NCBI GenBank assembly: GCA_035294325.1
Contig: DATGLE010000144.1
Coordinates: forward strand, 8,513 to 72,512
Direction: 5' to 3'
Length of the DNA: 64,000 nt
DNA from: DATGLE01 sp035294325
GTDB taxonomy: Bacteria > Chloroflexota > Ktedonobacteria > Ktedonobacterales > Ktedonobacteraceae
Shown: piece by piece, positions 33,309-42,618 of the stretch
Position numbering within the stretch: the stretch's first letter is position 1
Layout of the letters: each line of letters begins with the position of its first letter
Translations under genes and position numbers: made by a program
The notes under the pieces: model-generated
Told to the model about the DNA's origin: nothing
Database searches by the model: none
The model's input: the letters and a program-made list of their open reading frames with translations, nothing else

Positions 33309-33420
33309 AGCAACTATCCTCTGCTCTTTCTTGTTCGCCGGTGGTTGGATAGCCCCGTCGCTATACTATACCATAACTTATTCCGGGCGGAAGATCTGGC
33401 AGACACAATAGCTAACGGAA

Positions 33421-34590
33421 CTATATTTCTACTTTTCTCTTCGCTTCTACGAGGGCATCACGAAGCGTATCCAATCTTTTATCTTTTCCGATGGGTAATA
33501 CCAGCAGCCGGTTATAAGTTTTCTCTACCCATCCTAAGTGGCGCCTGGACTGATATTCAGTTGCCAGCTGAATCCCCTTCATAGTAAGCGCAATGCCCTG
33601 GTCTAAATCTCCTAGTTTGAGAAATGCTTCCCCTTTATCGATGGTGTACGCTCCAAGTTCTCTGAGTGGTCTGAACGGGCGTAATTTATCTGTCTGCTCG
33701 TATATCTTTAATGCATCACCGGGTTTCCAAAGTTCAGAGAACCCTCCAGCCTGTGCCCAAAGAACGTCGTCGAGACTGAAATCATTCGCAAGGCCGGTGA
33801 TACTGTCTTTCATATCCTTTGCAATTTCGAGAGCAGCATCAATTGCCCCAAGAAATGATTTCTCCTGGCCGCTATCGGCGTATACAGTTGAGAAATTAAC
33901 GTGATAAATACCTCGTGTTGCCCCTGCCGCTGCCTCAGCGTAAGATTTCGCAGCTTCAAAACAGCGAATAGCTGTCTCAAACCTGCCGCGCTTTCTGAGT
34001 AAACTTCCCTGATATACCATACCTATGGTGATGATGTCAGGATCGTTTAATTCGTGCCCTAAATCAATCACTTCTGAGAAATGGCCTGCCGCAGCAGCAA
34101 AATCAAGGCGGTCAAAGGCCATTCGTCCTCTCATTAGATGAGTATAGGCGAGTAATTGCTGTGCTGGCTTTAAAAACTCACCATGATACGAAATCAATGC
34201 CTGGTCAAGAGTCGTGATTAGTTCCTGAAGTTTCTCCTCCATCAAGGGGGCTTGATCTGCGATCCACACCATATAGGAGAGTTGTACCATATCACGACCA
34301 GGGGCAAGAAGCATCTGTAAAATGGCGCTGTCCGCCTGCTCTGGTTTTTGCACGTCGATTTTGCGTTTTGGGATGCCGCGCCCGATTTCTTCTAACTTCT
34401 CCTGCGGAATGTCCAGAATATCTGCCAGGCGCAGCACTTGCGTCATGCTGTCTAACTTGCGCTTGCCACGCTCAATCTGCGAAACATAGGCTCTGGCATA
34501 TCCCCAACGTTCCGCCAGTTCCTCCTGTGTCCATCCACGCTGCTCGCGGTACGCTCGCACTAATTGCCCAAACGCGTTGCTGTTTAACAT
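33421..34590 (-). CDS. XRE-family HTH regulator with TPR-like repeats
   Basis: 389 aa. An N-terminal Cro/C1-type helix-turn-helix (residues 5-65, RGWTQEELAERWGYARAYVSQIERGKRK) is followed by about 300 residues of helical TPR-like repeats (e.g. AYTIDKGEAFLKLGDLDQGIALTMKG). This layout is typical of peptide-sensing or stress regulators of the Rgg/PlcR-like and MalT-like style. The codon and base composition is more AT-rich than its neighbours. It is divergent from the interrupted frame at 34763, with 172 bp between the starts, so it may control that gene. Confidence 0.85.
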   Translation of the reverse strand: MLNSNAFGQLVRAYREQRGWTQEELAERWGYARAYVSQIERGKRKLDSMTQVLRLADILDIPQEKLEEIGRGIPKRKIDVQKPEQADSAILQMLLAPGRDMVQLSYMVWIADQAPLMEEKLQELITTLDQALISYHGEFLKPAQQLLAYTHLMRGRMAFDRLDFAAAAGHFSEVIDLGHELNDPDIITIGMVYQGSLLRKRGRFETAIRCFEAAKSYAEAAAGATRGIYHVNFSTVYADSGQEKSFLGAIDAALEIAKDMKDSITGLANDFSLDDVLWAQAGGFSELWKPGDALKIYEQTDKLRPFRPLRELGAYTIDKGEAFLKLGDLDQGIALTMKGIQLATEYQSRRHLGWVEKTYNRLLVLPIGKDKRLDTLRDALVEAKRKVEI

Positions 34591-34762
34591 CCGTCTATCC
34601 TTTCACCTGAAATGTAACACTCTGCTACATGCAGGCGACTTTCTGCTTCACCGCTGGACGATTGAATGCACTACTATTGGTTCTGGAAATACACGCACTT
34701 TTGACCTTTGTCCATTATAGCTCTGTTGCTCTTCTATTGGCAACAGAAGGAAGGATTTGTTT

Positions 34763-35209
34763 ATGTCGAAAAGTGAGGTAGCAGCATTCAAGGAAAAGCA
34801 AGCCTTGCGCGAGGAGGCTGCGCGGCAAGGGTTGTACGGCCTGGCAGTGGTGGCGAGCCATGAAGCGATTACGGCGCGCATGGAGATCGGGGCACAACGC
34901 ATCCTCACGCTCTTTCAGGAGGGCAAGCAAGAGGAGGCGGTGGAGTTGATGTCTACGGATGCATGGTGTTAGTTGGATGGAGATGCAGATGCTGATGGAT
35001 ATTTCTGGTTGAAAGGCGGCGATATCAACAAGGTGCAGATGTTTCTGAACGGGGAGGAGACCGGGCTGCTGCTGGAGGCCATGCAGGAGTTCAGCCGGCT
35101 GGTCAGCACGCACTTTCCGCGCATTGCCGGGCGCGACTCGGTGATCGAGGCCATGGAGACCTGGCAGCGCCGCCTCACGACCATCGTAGCCGGGCCCGAG
35201 GCGACGTAA
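34763..35209 (+). pseudogene. Hypothetical gene interrupted by an in-frame amber codon
   Basis: From ATG 34763 (AAGGA upstream) the frame reads MSKSEVAAFKEKQALREEAA for 69 codons to TAG at 34970-34972. The same frame then continues directly for 78 more codons (LDGDADADGYFWLKGGDINK...) to TAA at 35207-35209. The two halves together give 148 codons of consistent composition. Either this is one gene with a nonsense mutation, or two abutting genes with the second starting at TTG 34973, or a readthrough case. No known domain is recognised; the protein is charged and helical. It is divergent from the XRE regulator. Confidence 0.6.
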
Positions 35210-35232
35210 GAGGACTTTCGCAAGGCCCGGTT

Positions 35233-36831
35233 TTACCATCCGGCGGCGATACCCTCTGAGCGTGGATCGGAGCCGCCCTGCATGACGCCGGTGAGCGGAT
35301 CGAAGAGGATGCCGTGAGCGTGGCCCATGCCTGATGACCAGCCGATGGTCTCTTCGACATTGTGGCCCAGCTGACGCAGGGTTTCCAGCGTCGCGGGCGG
35401 GAAACGGTTCTCCACAACCAGTCTTTCCTCATGGGCGTCGGCGCCGTGGATCCAGCGCGGCAGCTCAAGCGCGGCCTGGATGTTCAGGCCGAAGCGGAGC
35501 ACGGCGGTATAGACCTGCAAGTGGATCTGCGCCTGCCCGTCGCCGCCCATTGAGCCGAAAACCATCGCCGGGCGTCCATCGCGCAGGGCCATCGAAGGGA
35601 TCAGCGTATGCAGCGTGCGTTTCCCCGGCGCCAGCGCGTTCGCGGAGGCGGGATCGAGCGAGAAATACGCGCCCCGGTTCTGAAGTACAATGCCGGTATC
35701 GTCGACCACCACTCCGCTGCCGAAGCCCATATAGTTGCTCTGGATCAGCGAAACGACGTTTCCTTCGCGGTCAGCGGCGCACAGGTAGATGGTATCACCG
35801 GTGAAGCTGCCGGGATCGACGGAGGGCTGCGCCCGGTGCGGATCGATGAGCGCGGCGCGCTGGTCGAGATAGTCCGGGGCGATCAGCGCCGCAGGATCGA
35901 CGCGCATAAATGCCGGATCGGTGAGATAGGCCGCGCGATCCGCGAAGGCCAGCTTCTTCGCTTCTACCTCCATGTGGACCGTTGCGGGCGCCAGCGGATC
36001 ATCGCCGAGCGAGAGGCGATCCACCATGCCGAGCATCTGAAGCGCCGTGACGCCCTGAGTGTTGGGCGGCAGCTCATAGATGCGCAGGTCGCCGAAGGGG
36101 ACGCCGAGCGGTTTTACCCAATCGACATGATGAGCCGCCAGGTCCTCGCGGGTAATCAGGCCGCCCTCGCGCGCGAAGAAGGCCGCGATCTGCTCCGCGA
36201 GTTCCCCGCGATAGAAGGTCTCCGCGCCCTGCTGCGCGATAGCGCGCAGGCTGCGCGCCAGCGTCGGGAAGCGCATCACAGCGCCAACCGGGGGGACGGC
36301 GCTCTCAGGGAGGAAATGTGTGTGCCAGGAACGATGGATCTCCGGCCTGCGGCTCACAGTCGCCAGCGCGCCGTGCAGGCCCGGCCCGACGGCGAAGCCC
36401 TCCTCGGCGTAGGAGATAGCCGGAGCCAGCGACTGCGCCAGGCCCAGCCTGCCAAAGCGCTGCGACGCGGCCTCCCAGCCACTGACGCAGCCCGGGATCG
36501 TCACCGTGTGGATGCCGAAGGTGGGCATAGTCGTGTAGCCCAGGTCGTGATAGCGCTCGATGGTCGCCGCCTGCGGAGCGCGCCCGCTGCCATTGAGGCC
36601 ATGCAGCGCGCCCGATTGAGCGTCGTAGATGAGCATGAAAATGTCGCCGCCCAGTCCACAGACGAAGGGATAGACGACCTGAAGCGTTGCGTTGGCCGCG
36701 ATGGCCGCATCGATGGCGTTGCCGCCGGCTTTGAGCAGATCCAGCCCAGCTTCGGCGGCCAGGTAGTGAGGTGCGGCGACCAGGCCCCTGCGCGCAAGCG
36801 TCACGGGCCGGTGCTGCGGGAAAGATGCCAT
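35233..36831 (-). CDS. ggt: Gamma-glutamyltransferase family protein
   Basis: 532 aa from ATG 36831 (AAAGGA 7 nt upstream). Ntn-hydrolase precursor of the GGT family: GGNAIDAAIAANATLQVVYP at the N-terminal part, CGLGGDIFMLIYD, and a probable catalytic threonine at the start of the small subunit in GDTIYLCAADREGNVVSLIQ. GFGSGVVVDDTGIVLQNRG follows and MVFGSMGGDGQ lies near the end. It would cleave gamma-glutamyl amide bonds of glutathione or related compounds after self-cleavage. No signal peptide is seen, so it is probably cytoplasmic (YwrD-like). It starts 4 nt after the second ABC permease and is the last gene of that operon, which suggests that the imported substrate is a gamma-glutamyl compound. 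Confidence 0.88.
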   Translation of the reverse strand: MASFPQHRPVTLARRGLVAAPHYLAAEAGLDLLKAGGNAIDAAIAANATLQVVYPFVCGLGGDIFMLIYDAQSGALHGLNGSGRAPQAATIERYHDLGYTTMPTFGIHTVTIPGCVSGWEAASQRFGRLGLAQSLAPAISYAEEGFAVGPGLHGALATVSRRPEIHRSWHTHFLPESAVPPVGAVMRFPTLARSLRAIAQQGAETFYRGELAEQIAAFFAREGGLITREDLAAHHVDWVKPLGVPFGDLRIYELPPNTQGVTALQMLGMVDRLSLGDDPLAPATVHMEVEAKKLAFADRAAYLTDPAFMRVDPAALIAPDYLDQRAALIDPHRAQPSVDPGSFTGDTIYLCAADREGNVVSLIQSNYMGFGSGVVVDDTGIVLQNRGAYFSLDPASANALAPGKRTLHTLIPSMALRDGRPAMVFGSMGGDGQAQIHLQVYTAVLRFGLNIQAALELPRWIHGADAHEERLVVENRFPPATLETLRQLGHNVEETIGWSSGMGHAHGILFDPLTGVMQGGSDPRSEGIAAGW

Positions 36832-36835
36832 TATT

Positions 36836-37660
36836 TTATCCTTTGAGGGCGCCAGGGCCAATGCCGCGCACAAAGAAGCGCGAAACCACCAGGTAGAGAA
36901 TCACTGCCGGTAGTGCATATAATAGCGCATACGCCGCCAGTTGTCCATAGTTCACCTGACCATAGGCCCCAAAGAAGGTATAGATATGTACAGAGGCCGG
37001 GAGCAGATCCTGGCTCTGCAAGATAATCAGCGGGACAAAGAAATTGGTCCACGCCCCCAGGAAGCTCCACACTCCCACCACCGCCATGCCTGGCGCCGCC
37101 AGTGGGAGCAGGATGTGCCAGAAGCCGCCCAGCGTCGAGGCGCCATCGATCCAGGCCGCCTCCTCCAGTTCAAAGGGCACGCCATCCAGAAAGTTCTTCA
37201 TCAGCCAGATACAGAACGGCAGGCTCGACGCTACAAAGAAGAGAATGCAGCCTTGCAGCGTATCCACCAGATTGAGCGTGACGTACATGGCATAGAGCGG
37301 CGTCACCAGGGCAAGGACCGGAAGGGCGCTGGCGAAAAGGATGAAATACATCAGCGTGGCCTTACCGCGAAACTGGTAGCGCGAGAGCGGGTAGGCCGCC
37401 AGCCCGGAGAGAATGATGACCAGCAGCATCGTCGAGATTGCCATGACCGCGCTGTTGGCAAAGGGACGGGCCACCAGGCCGCCGCTGATAATAGAGGTGA
37501 AATTGTCCAGCGTAAATGGCTGCGGCAGGCTCACCTGCAACGTGGCATGCCCGTTAATGCTAGCCAGAATCGGCCAGAGCATCGGAATCAGAAAGAACAG
37601 GCCGAGCACGATCAGCACCACATAGGCCGAGGTAGGTATCAGGATACGACGCGTTGCCAT
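36836..37660 (-). CDS. Carbohydrate-type (CUT1) ABC transporter permease, MalG-like
   Basis: 274 aa with six predicted transmembrane helices. The inner-membrane permease signature EAAWIDGASTLGGFWHILLP (EAA loop) is present, the site that docks to the ATPase. It pairs with the permease gene 26 nt upstream. No ATPase gene is in this operon, so a shared MsmK-type ATPase elsewhere in the genome is likely. Family membership points to sugars, but the attached ggt gene suggests another substrate. The stop is 4 nt before the ggt start. Confidence 0.92.
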   Translation of the reverse strand: MATRRILIPTSAYVVLIVLGLFFLIPMLWPILASINGHATLQVSLPQPFTLDNFTSIISGGLVARPFANSAVMAISTMLLVIILSGLAAYPLSRYQFRGKATLMYFILFASALPVLALVTPLYAMYVTLNLVDTLQGCILFFVASSLPFCIWLMKNFLDGVPFELEEAAWIDGASTLGGFWHILLPLAAPGMAVVGVWSFLGAWTNFFVPLIILQSQDLLPASVHIYTFFGAYGQVNYGQLAAYALLYALPAVILYLVVSRFFVRGIGPGALKG

Positions 37661-37686
37661 ACAGGTCTCCTCAACATATCGCTATT

Positions 37687-38676
37687 TCAGATCTCGATGC
37701 GCAGTACGCGAATATAGATAAGCGAGAGAATTGCTCCTACAACGATAATGAGCAGAGCAATCGCGCTGCCGTAGCCGATTTGATAGAACTGGAACGCCTG
37801 TCGATATTGATAAATGGTCATCAATTCCGTACTGGCGTTCGAGCCTCCCGTCAGCACGAAGACCAGCGTGAAGTCCGAGAGCGTCGCCAGCGTAATGAGC
37901 AACAGATCGGTAGCAATCGAACCCTTGATCAAAGGCAGAATGACGTAGCGCACCCGCGACAGGATGCCAGCGCCATCGATGGAAGCGGCCTCCATCAGTT
38001 CCGAGGGAATGGATTCCAGCGCCGAGGCATAGAGCAGCATCGAGAAGGCCGTGCCACGCCAGGTGTTGGCGATGATGATCGAGATCGTAGGATACTCTTG
38101 CAGCCAGGCATGCTGGGGCCAGCCAAAGACCAGCATCAAAGAATTGAGCAGGCCCGGACTCAGCACGCTATTGGGGCCGCCGGCCAGGAACGAACTCCAC
38201 AGGAAGCCGGCCACCACATCAGGAATAACCCAGGCGCAGATGATAATACCGCCCAGCACACCCTTGAAGATGCGGTTGCGATTGCGCATCAGCAGCGCCA
38301 GTATAAAGCCCAGCACCGCCTGGCCGATGAGGGCCGAACCCACCAGGTAGGTAATCGAGACGCGCAGTGAGTTGAAAAACTCGTTGTCGTGGAGGATCTG
38401 GGCAAAATTTTGCCAGCCTACCCATTGGGGAGCGGCGGCGCCCACTCCTGTGAGCGACATATTGGTGAAGGAAACGTAGAAGGCCCACAGCGCCGGTCCG
38501 ATCATAAAGAGGATAATGACCAGGAAAGCGGGAGCCATGAACAGGATACCGATGCGCAAATGCTTGCGCTGCTGGCGGCTGGGCCGGGAGACAACCTTCG
38601 TGACAGTCTCAACCGGCGGCGACTGGACCTGCTGCATGCAACAACTCCTCACAAACAAGCTGCGCTCCCCGCGCAA
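37687..38676 (-). CDS. Carbohydrate-type (CUT1) ABC transporter permease, MalF-like
   Basis: 329 aa, six to seven transmembrane helices, with the EAA motif ELMEAASIDGAGILSRVRYV. The cytoplasmic N-terminus is extended (about 60 residues), usual for MalF-type subunits. It follows the solute-binding protein gene (71 nt) and precedes the MalG-like gene (26 nt). The start could be the Met at residue 14 (MQQVQSPPVE), since upstream residues are basic and unusual. Confidence 0.9.
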   Translation of the reverse strand: MRGERSLFVRSCCMQQVQSPPVETVTKVVSRPSRQQRKHLRIGILFMAPAFLVIILFMIGPALWAFYVSFTNMSLTGVGAAAPQWVGWQNFAQILHDNEFFNSLRVSITYLVGSALIGQAVLGFILALLMRNRNRIFKGVLGGIIICAWVIPDVVAGFLWSSFLAGGPNSVLSPGLLNSLMLVFGWPQHAWLQEYPTISIIIANTWRGTAFSMLLYASALESIPSELMEAASIDGAGILSRVRYVILPLIKGSIATDLLLITLATLSDFTLVFVLTGGSNASTELMTIYQYRQAFQFYQIGYGSAIALLIIVVGAILSLIYIRVLRIEI

Positions 38677-38747
38677 GCGCGAGGAGCCTGCCCGGCGTGG
38701 CCGGCGCAGCTAGCAGTCTGCCGCACCGGCACAGCGCCGTATCAAGC

Positions 38748-40136
38748 CTATTTCCCAGGTTCGACGTTACTGGCTCCGGCAATGCTGGTCACTGCCTGCG
38801 TATAGGCATTGAGCGCGTCCTGGGGCGACTGGCCGCTCATCACATGCTGCATAGCCGCGTCGATCTGCGTCGAGATCTTGGGGTAGGCCGGGAAGCCCGG
38901 ACGGAACTGCGTGAAACTAACCAGGCTGGTGAAGAACGAACTCAGCGGCACCTGCTGGTAGGCTGGCACCTGCGTGGCATCCTTGCGCGGCGAGATGTTG
39001 CCAACATCGACATCATAGCCCACCACGAGGTCGCGCTGCATCGCCGTCTTGAGCGCCTGGAAAGCCAGGTCCTTGTGCGATGACTTGGAACTGATCGAAT
39101 AGGCCCAGCCACCCGAAAGCGTCACAAAGCCGGGCGCCTGCCCGTACTCGGTAGGCATCTTGGCGGTTCCCAGCACCTGCTGCCACTGCGGCCAGGGGGC
39201 GGCGCCGCTACTTGCCCAGTTGCTTGGCAGCCAGGAGCCATCGATATCAATAGCGAGCTTGCCCTGTGGCAATAACTGCTGGGCGATGGTATTTCCTGCC
39301 TGGGTTGAGAGCGCGATATCGTTGGTTGGTCCCAGCAGGTTTTTAGGATCGTAGACGGTCTGCACGAATTTGAGCGCGTCCAGCAATCCCTTGCTCGGGG
39401 CGATCCACTTGCCGGTGGAGTAGTCGTAGAGCGGATTGGCGGTGCCATACAGCAGCATCTCAAAGCCCTGCATGGTCGAAGCTTCATCCATCGGAATGCC
39501 CGAATAGAGGTTCATAGGAATAACGCCGGGCACTTTAGCCTTGATCGTCTTTGCGGCAGTAAGGATATCGTCCCAGTTTTTTGGCTGCCAGTCGGTGGGC
39601 AGCCCGGCCTTCTGGAAGATCTGCTTGTTGTACCAGATGAGGCGCACGTCGGTGCCGTCCATGACGCCGTAGTTGTGGCCGTTAAAGGTGGTGATCTTCT
39701 GCATACTGGGGAACCACTGCTGCTGGTATTCAGGCCAGGAGGAAAGGTACTGGTCCAGCGGAGCCAGGTAGCCGGCGGTCACATCAGAACTGACCAGGAA
39801 ACTGTCCTCGCGCACCAGGTCAGGAGCGGTGCTCGGCGAGCGCATCATCAGATCGATCTTGGTGTAGTAGTCGCCCTCGTCAGCGACAACCGGCTCTAGC
39901 TTGAGTTCGACGTTGGGGTGCGAAGCCTCGAATTGCTGCTTAACCTTCTGCCACCAGATCTGTTCGTGGTAGGGCGGAGGTCCGAACTGCTGGAAAGCGA
40001 CGGTGATGACGGTCTTGCCGCCGCTGCTGCTGCCGGTGGACGAGCCGCCGCAGGCTGCGAGCATCAGCAGCGAGGCGAGCACGGTGAGCGCGGAAACCAG
40101 CGAGAGCCATCCCGACTTCTGAAATAGATACCTCAT
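38748..40136 (-). CDS. ABC transporter substrate-binding lipoprotein (CUT1 type)
   Basis: 462 aa from ATG 40136 (AAGGAGAGG 5 nt upstream; a longer frame to 40250 has no ribosome-binding site). It has a lipoprotein signal (WLSLVSALTVLASLLMLAACGG) with a lipidated Cys in LAAC, then a Ser/Gly linker and a type 1 solute-binding fold (ITVAFQQFGPPPYHEQIWW, PDLVREDSFLV, WNDILTAAKTIKAKVPG-like). It captures the substrate outside the membrane for the two permeases downstream. It is the first gene of the operon, divergent from a GntR/LacI-type regulator. Confidence 0.91.
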   Translation of the reverse strand: MRYLFQKSGWLSLVSALTVLASLLMLAACGGSSTGSSSGGKTVITVAFQQFGPPPYHEQIWWQKVKQQFEASHPNVELKLEPVVADEGDYYTKIDLMMRSPSTAPDLVREDSFLVSSDVTAGYLAPLDQYLSSWPEYQQQWFPSMQKITTFNGHNYGVMDGTDVRLIWYNKQIFQKAGLPTDWQPKNWDDILTAAKTIKAKVPGVIPMNLYSGIPMDEASTMQGFEMLLYGTANPLYDYSTGKWIAPSKGLLDALKFVQTVYDPKNLLGPTNDIALSTQAGNTIAQQLLPQGKLAIDIDGSWLPSNWASSGAAPWPQWQQVLGTAKMPTEYGQAPGFVTLSGGWAYSISSKSSHKDLAFQALKTAMQRDLVVGYDVDVGNISPRKDATQVPAYQQVPLSSFFTSLVSFTQFRPGFPAYPKISTQIDAAMQHVMSGQSPQDALNAYTQAVTSIAGASNVEPGK

Positions 40137-40581
40137 AACGCCTCTCCTTGTTAGATATAGTGTGGAACGAACTATAGAGGCAAGGGCGCCCAGATACGCC
40201 TGAGCATATGTGCATACATTTATGTTAATGAATATGAACACATTTGTCAATGCTTATGTCCGGTCTCTCCCCCTGGTATTTTGCCGGTAAAATATGTATA
40301 ATAAAGTACACGCTATACTCTACAGCTTCTCCCACGCTGGCTGGCTCGGTATGTTTAATCAGACCACTGGCAACCAGGGGTAATGAAACAAATTTGTCTA
40401 TACATTTCGGTGAGATGCTTATGCTGTAAAGTATCTAGAGCGTGCCTGATCCTCAAATGGCCTCGCCCTCCCGGGGCAGGGCCTTCGCGCGGCGGAGCCG
40501 CAGGCGCGAGCAGAGCAAAAGACACGATAGTATATAATTGGTAGTTGTCAGAAGTATTGGTTTTCTAAGGAAGCTTGTACG
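40137..40581. promoter_or_regulatory. 445-bp divergent regulatory region between ABC operon and GntR-type regulator
   Basis: Contains two related dyads. ACAAATTTGT (40388-40397) is a perfect 10-bp palindrome. ACACATTTGT (40238-40247), with one mismatch, is 102 nt upstream of the binding-protein start. Both continue with TC on the right. GntR/LacI-type regulators of the AraR type bind ATTTGT-containing operators, so these are good candidates for autoregulation and control of the transporter. A hairpin-less palindromic-element frame lies at 40436-40511. Confidence 0.45.
40436..40511. repeat. Palindromic element frame lacking the central hairpin (copy 6)
   Basis: The left outer end AGAGCGTGCCTGA and the left frame CGCGCGGCGGAGCCG run directly into the right frame sequence CAGGCGCGAGC at 40501-40511. 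The variable hairpin and half of each frame present in other copies are missing, as if removed by a deletion between the two GCCGC repeats. Confidence 0.65.
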
Positions 40582-41739
40582 GTGCAAAGATCCGAAAAGA
40601 ATCCCCCTGCGAAGGCGCTGTACTCTCAGATTCTTGATGAGGTTCGAAGGCGCATCCTGTCGGGGGAACTACCATTGGGGGCGCGCCTTCCTACTGAAAT
40701 GGAGATGGCGCAGCAGTATCGCAGCAGTCGAGGAACGGTCCGTCAGGCGCTCAGTGTGCTGGTGAACGAAGGTCTGCTTGAGCGTATTCAGGGCAGCGGT
40801 ACGTTTGTCCGCCAATCGCCGCTTGTCGCTGGAACGCGGACGCCGCAGCCTCAGCAGGCTCAGAAAAGCATCGGCCTGATCCTGTGCCGCGTCGGTGGTG
40901 AGCTGGATATGCATATATTGCTGGGAGCGGAACAGGCGGCAAAGCCCCGGGGCTATCAACTGAGCTTTGCTTACACCGAGGAAAACGCTCAGCAACTCGC
41001 TGTGGATATTGCGCGGCTGCGCGCCAGCACCGCAGGCTTGATTATCTTTCCGATCAGCGATACTCCTCACGATGCCACGCTTGCTCAGCTCAAGGCCGAC
41101 AACTTCCCGTTTGTGCTCGTTGATCGCTACATCCCTGATCTCGATTGCGATTATGTGGTGTCGGACAACATTGGCGGTGCGTATCGCGCTACCGAGCATC
41201 TCCTGATCCTCGGTCACACGCGGATCGGATTTATGTATTCCGACCAGGGCAGCCTCCTGACAACCTCGGTGCGAGACCGCTGGGAGGGATACCGCAAGGC
41301 GTTAAGAGAATATAATCTGCCCTATGATGAGACGCTTGTCTATCATAACGTGCCTGTTCCCGCTCCTGAACCGCCTAATGTCTACGATGAGATCGTAACC
41401 AGCCCGCAGCGCCCAGATGCCTTCTTCACTGTCAACGATCCTACTGCTCTGGCTCTTTTCCAGGCCACGCAGCGGCACAATATCCGTGTCCCCGAGGATC
41501 TGGCGATAGTCGGTTTTGACAATGAAAGCTTTTCGGCCCTTCTCAGCACACCGTTGACCACCGTTGTCCAGCAGCGTGTAGAACTGGGCATGCGCGCCGC
41601 CACCCTGCTTATTAATCGTATCGAGGGGCAGGTTGTTGGCCCTTCAAGGCATATCGAACTGCCTACGAATCTAATAATCCGGCAATCGTGCGGCGCTCGC
41701 CTGCGCATCTTGAGCGCGGCCCCCACCGGGGAGGTATGA
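40582..41739 (+). CDS. GntR-type HTH regulator with LacI-like effector domain
   Basis: 385 aa from GTG 40582, with AAGGAAG about 10 nt upstream. Residues 5-75 are a GntR winged helix (ALYSQILDEVRRRILSGELP, LPTEMEMAQQYRSSRGTVRQAL). Residues 95-385 form a LacI/periplasmic-binding-type sensor domain (SIGLILCRVGGELDMHILLG; VGFDNESFSALLSTPLTTV). This AraR/GntR-LacI hybrid normally represses sugar or related transport genes and is released by the ligand. It is divergent from the ABC transporter-ggt operon and probably controls it. Confidence 0.9.
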   Translation: MQRSEKNPPAKALYSQILDEVRRRILSGELPLGARLPTEMEMAQQYRSSRGTVRQALSVLVNEGLLERIQGSGTFVRQSPLVAGTRTPQPQQAQKSIGLILCRVGGELDMHILLGAEQAAKPRGYQLSFAYTEENAQQLAVDIARLRASTAGLIIFPISDTPHDATLAQLKADNFPFVLVDRYIPDLDCDYVVSDNIGGAYRATEHLLILGHTRIGFMYSDQGSLLTTSVRDRWEGYRKALREYNLPYDETLVYHNVPVPAPEPPNVYDEIVTSPQRPDAFFTVNDPTALALFQATQRHNIRVPEDLAIVGFDNESFSALLSTPLTTVVQQRVELGMRAATLLINRIEGQVVGPSRHIELPTNLIIRQSCGARLRILSAAPTGEV

Positions 41740-41757
41740 GCGCGCTGCTGCTCTTCT

Positions 41758-42618
41758 TTATTTCTCCCCCCAGGCGGCATGTAGATATGTCAGGGCGCGG
41801 AAGTGCGCATCGCTCATCTCTGCCAGGGCACGCTCATAGAGGATATCCAGTTCCGCCTGCGTTGCCAGACCGCAGCGGATCAAATATGGCTGCATCAATT
41901 TCATTACCGTGCGCCAATCGTCGAATGCGCCCTGATGGCGTGGCATACCCGCCGAGTAATCGACGGCATATGCTTGCTCCTGAATGTGATGAAAGCCCGC
42001 GTCGCGCAGCAGGTGCGCGTGCACGGCGGTGATGCCCATTTGATCGCCTTCTGACGTGAAGCAGTGACCGGCCATGCGCAGCGCCTGCGTTTGCAGGACG
42101 TTGTAGTGCGCGAGCGATGGGCTGGTGGTGATGCCCAGGCTCTCTCCTTCTGTGCTACAGATCAGTCCGCCCGGACGCAGCACCCGGTAGCCCTCGGCTA
42201 TCAATCTGGGCCAGAGAGTAGTGGTGAGAAAGCCTGAGAGGAAGCGCATATGCACTATATCAAAGGCTTCATCGGAGAATTTTAGTGGCTGGCGCGCATC
42301 CATGACGATGAAGGAGGCGTTGTGAAGCTCCTGCTCGCGAGCGCTATGCTGCGCGTAGGCGATCATTATGCTGCTGAGGTCAATGCCGGTGATCTGGCTT
42401 TCAGGAAATTCGCGTGCCACCGACAGCGCCCACTCTCCGGGGCCGCAGCCGATGTCGAGAATCGCTGCCCCCGATGGGATATTCATGCGCTGCGGGAAAA
42501 GACCGAGCGCTATCGTTGCCTCGCGCGACTGCTTGGTCAGGCGAGCCATCTCCGCGACGTTCTCCGCGTCGATATGATAGGTTCCTTCTGGTTCAGGCTG
42601 GTCGATCTGCCGGGACAT
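41758..42618 (-). CDS. SAM-dependent class I methyltransferase
   Basis: 286 aa with a strong ribosome-binding site (AAGGAGG) before ATG 42618. Motif I ILDIGCGPGEWALSVAREFP, the acidic strand-2 residue in ITGIDLSSIMIAYA, VMDARQPLKFSDEAFDIVHMR and RVLRPGGLI are typical of ubiquinone/menaquinone-type small-molecule methyltransferases. The substrate is unknown. It ends 18 nt from the convergent regulator gene. No operon partners. Confidence 0.85.
   Translation of the reverse strand: MSRQIDQPEPEGTYHIDAENVAEMARLTKQSREATIALGLFPQRMNIPSGAAILDIGCGPGEWALSVAREFPESQITGIDLSSIMIAYAQHSAREQELHNASFIVMDARQPLKFSDEAFDIVHMRFLSGFLTTTLWPRLIAEGYRVLRPGGLICSTEGESLGITTSPSLAHYNVLQTQALRMAGHCFTSEGDQMGITAVHAHLLRDAGFHHIQEQAYAVDYSAGMPRHQGAFDDWRTVMKLMQPYLIRCGLATQAELDILYERALAEMSDAHFRALTYLHAAWGEK

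Noticed and set aside
35608..36846. 412-codon plus-strand frame
   Set aside because: Antisense to the gamma-glutamyltransferase gene, which has the full family pattern and a ribosome-binding site.
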